A DNA stretch of 64,000 nucleotides from assembly GCA_024697065.1 (NCBI GenBank), contig JAILGE010000027.1, positions 36,666-100,665 of the forward strand, written 5' to 3'. A program made the translations under genes and the position numbers. Below, one piece after another: positions 62,255-64,000 of the stretch (positions are counted from its first letter, which is position 1; every line of letters begins with the position of its first letter). Source of the stretch: Lachnospiraceae bacterium (GTDB lineage Bacteria; Bacillota; Clostridia; Lachnospirales; Lachnospiraceae). The notes below the pieces were generated by a model that had not been told where the DNA came from, made no database searches, and saw only the letters and a list, made by a program, of their open reading frames with translations.

Positions 62255-62308
62255 ATGCTTACAGAACAGAACAGAACAGTAAAAGTTTTATATTCTTTTG
62301 TTGATTAA
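62255..62308 (+). CDS. 17-residue small protein or leader peptide
   Basis: ATG 62255 has GAGGGGAG eight bases before it and encodes 17 residues beginning MLTEQNRTV and ending in FVD. Three tandem ACAGA units lie inside. Its own promoter stands in front and a strong terminator starts three bases after the stop. The unit is therefore a short self-contained transcript of about 130 bases, or an attenuator leader for the surface-protein gene 64 bases beyond the terminator. Too short for family assignment. Confidence 0.5.
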   Translation: MLTEQNRTVKVLYSFVD

Positions 62309-62310
62309 AT

Positions 62311-62353
62311 ATCGGAAAGATAAGGATATTCTTATCTTTCCGGTATTTTTTTT
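62311..62353 (+). terminator. Terminator after the mini-gene
   Basis: ATCGGAAAGATAAG pairs with CTTATCTTTCCGGT (one G-T pair) around a 6-nt loop, followed by eight or more T. Confidence 0.93.
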
Positions 62354-62416
62354 CACTAAGCCACGAACATGCTTGCATGTTTGACATATTACTAAATGAA
62401 AGGACTTACGAGGGAG

Positions 62417-64000
62417 ATGAAAAGAAAAATCAGAAAGTTGATCACAGGTATCATGACAGCATCCATACTGTCGCAGTCTCTAAGCGGAACTGTAAGTATG
62501 GCAGCAGGTATTGATGGAGACAGTGGATCTACTGACAGTGCTGTAGTACTTGAGGAATCCGTGACAGGTGATGAAGGTGAAGCATCTGCTAATGAAGCTG
62601 TAGAGGTTTCAGGTGTTGAAGGTGATAATACGAATGCTTCTCATGATGAAGATAACTCAGAAACCGATAGTGCTACGGGAGCTTCTGATAATGACGAAAA
62701 CTCAGCGAAGGATGACGTTAACGCTTTATCAGGTCAGAACAACGAAGAGGATTTAGATGTTGATACCGTATCAGCAAAGTTTTCTGACGATGCGACATCA
62801 GGAGTTGAGGGTTCAGAAGATGATTTATCATCTGACGGAAGTGTATCTTCGAACGATAACTTCATGACTGTATCATTTGGTGATGCAGGTGTCGTTGATA
62901 CACTTGATTCAGAAGACGAGTCAGACAACGCTAAGGAAGAGTCGGAAAATAACGACGATGAAATCTCTGAAAGAGGCGTTCTTGAGTCAGAGCTTTCAGG
63001 AGAACCTTACATCTTTGATTACGATTCTTTTTGTGTGGAGTGGAAAATTGTATCTCATTGGGAAGGTGCATGCAATGTCAGTGTCAGCTTAACAAACAAA
63101 TCCGAAGAGACTATCCATAACTGGAATCTTTCTTTTCTGTCAGAAGATGAGATCATTAATCCCTATAATGCAAGGGTCACATCTGAAGGAAGTAACGGAA
63201 ATAAGTGGACTTTCAAGAATGCTGAATATAATCAGGATATTAGATCCGGAGAGAGCATACAGTTTGGATTCCAGGTTAAATACGGAGAAAGGATTGATAT
63301 CCCGTTCTCATATTCAATAGACAGCAGCGAGAAAAAAGTATCAGATGCTGATTATGAGATATCTGATCAGATAATCTCCTCCTGGGATGGAGGTGCTGTT
63401 GGTGAGCTCCACATTGTTAATAACAAGGATACAGCGATAGAGGACTGGACAGTTACCGTAAGAACCGATGCAGTATTTTTAACTGTTTGGGGTGGAAATA
63501 TCAAAAAAGTATCTGAGGATACATATGAGTTCTCATGCCCTGATTACTGCCAGAATATCGCACCCGGACAGACGGCTGTTATTGGTTATCAGTTAAGCGG
63601 TCATGATACGGCTATAGAGATACTTGGACTTAAAGAATGGGGAAACAAGGACAATACTATAAGCGGTAATTCTATTAGCGACAACTCAGTAAACAATAAC
63701 ACTATCAGTGAGAATTCTGTCAGTAATAATTCAGTAAGCGATAACTCTGTCAGTGAAAATAAGCCTGTCACATATATCGAAAGTGACGGACATCAGCATA
63801 TCTTCATTGATTCGGATGAGTATGAATTATTGGAAGAGGGCATTTATCTCTTAGATGTTTATTCTGATTCCATGACAGGATATATAAACTATGAGAATGA
63901 AGATCAAAACGATTGTGACAATGAAAATGATAATGAAACTAAAGTAGAATCTGTAAAACTTGAGATCTGTGACGTATTTGATGAAACCATTTGGGAAGGC
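62417..64000 (+). CDS. Secreted surface protein with CBM2-like modules (3' end outside window)
   Basis: The frame is open for 528 codons from ATG 62417 (AGGGAG upstream) to the window edge, with no stop. It has a signal peptide (residues 1 to about 32, SILSQSLSGTVSMAAG), then a very acidic S/D/E-rich stretch to about 195. Two modules resembling family 2 carbohydrate-binding domains follow: about 198-320 (FCVEWKIVSHWEGACNVSVS; TIHNWNLSF) and about 322-405 (SSWDGGAVGELHIVNNKD; IEDWTV), both with the N-W pairs and the 'I.PG....G.' end. Next come N-S-V-S-D repeats, then a new domain that is cut off. It probably binds fibre or wall glycan; the function of the missing part is unknown. Confidence 0.85.
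   Translation, partial: MKRKIRKLITGIMTASILSQSLSGTVSMAAGIDGDSGSTDSAVVLEESVTGDEGEASANEAVEVSGVEGDNTNASHDEDNSETDSATGASDNDENSAKDDVNALSGQNNEEDLDVDTVSAKFSDDATSGVEGSEDDLSSDGSVSSNDNFMTVSFGDAGVVDTLDSEDESDNAKEESENNDDEISERGVLESELSGEPYIFDYDSFCVEWKIVSHWEGACNVSVSLTNKSEETIHNWNLSFLSEDEIINPYNARVTSEGSNGNKWTFKNAEYNQDIRSGESIQFGFQVKYGERIDIPFSYSIDSSEKKVSDADYEISDQIISSWDGGAVGELHIVNNKDTAIEDWTVTVRTDAVFLTVWGGNIKKVSEDTYEFSCPDYCQNIAPGQTAVIGYQLSGHDTAIEILGLKEWGNKDNTISGNSISDNSVNNNTISENSVSNNSVSDNSVSENKPVTYIESDGHQHIFIDSDEYELLEEGIYLLDVYSDSMTGYINYENEDQNDCDNENDNETKVESVKLEICDVFDETIWEG
63653..63757 (+). repeat. Seven 15-bp units encoding N-S/T-V/I-S-D/E/N/G
   Basis: Seven tandem 5-residue units (NTISG, NSISD, NSVNN, NTISE, NSVSN, NSVSD, NSVSE) link the CBM2-like part to the next domain. 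The DNA units are diverged, so the repeat is old. It looks like a flexible spacer. Confidence 0.9.

Noticed and set aside
62260..62280. Tandem ACAGA units as a CRISPR or satellite array
   Set aside because: There are only three units of five bases inside a small reading frame. No CRISPR-type repeat and spacer pattern exists anywhere in the window.

Overview
The window is 64 kb of a low-to-moderate GC Firmicute, most likely a Lachnospiraceae member of the Butyrivibrio/Pseudobutyrivibrio type. Reasons: a one-chain pyruvate:ferredoxin oxidoreductase, rubrerythrin, a ParB-DUF4446-SerS block, T-box regulation, lipoproteins with T/E/A-rich stalks, and a secreted protein with cellulose-binding-like modules. 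This assignment is inference from gene content; no rRNA is present. Every gene I could support lies on the + strand. With gyrA and parB at the left end, that fits a leading-strand stretch not far from the replication origin.

Layout. 0-9 kb: the 3' part of gyrA, a large fusion of two unrelated ADP-ribose hydrolases (ARH + bacterial PARG), an orphan MraY-like transferase, parB, DUF4446 and serS. 9-16 kb: a GH25 lysozyme with wall-binding repeats, tRNA-Arg(CCT), a strongly folded repeat element, a DUF3048 lipoprotein, a MATE exporter, an unrecognised conserved gene and a dGTPase. 16-19.4 kb: an AT-rich, decayed island of small membrane-anchored proteins (two are paralogues), each preceded by a short orphan coding fragment. 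It looks like worn-down toxin/immunity cassettes. 19.4-22.8 kb: a T-box leader with a TGG (Trp) specifier in front of a three-gene ABC transporter (trpXYZ type). 22.8-32.8 kb: an MBOAT/SGNH O-acetylation pair, a cation/proton antiporter, a lipoprotein, Maf, class II aldolase, rubrerythrin, NrnA and RmuC.

32.8-42.1 kb is one tight operon for a surface glycan: PLP aminotransferase, 3,4-ketoisomerase, Gfo/Idh/MocA oxidoreductase, NDP-hexose 2,3-dehydratase, a GtrB-like glycosyltransferase, a YidC/Oxa1-sulfatase fusion and a GtrII-like membrane glucosyltransferase. The first four would make an unusual deoxy(amino) sugar nucleotide; the last three would attach or modify residues on the outside. 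42.1-57.8 kb: MTA/SAH nucleosidase, the large oxidoreductase NifJ, a MutS-family ATPase, an iron alcohol dehydrogenase, two envelope proteins, a type-2-like IleS, a Nudix hydrolase and an orphan JetD-like (DUF2220) protein. 57.8-64 kb: a patatin-like lipase, KtrB/KtrA potassium uptake, a membrane-anchored lipase, a 17-codon mini-gene with its own promoter and terminator, and the 5' end of a secreted protein with CBM2-like modules that runs off the window.

The best candidates for undescribed biology are the ARH-PARG fusion, the YidC-sulfatase fusion inside the deoxysugar operon, the folded element behind tRNA-Arg, the decayed cassette island and the orphan JetD-like protein.
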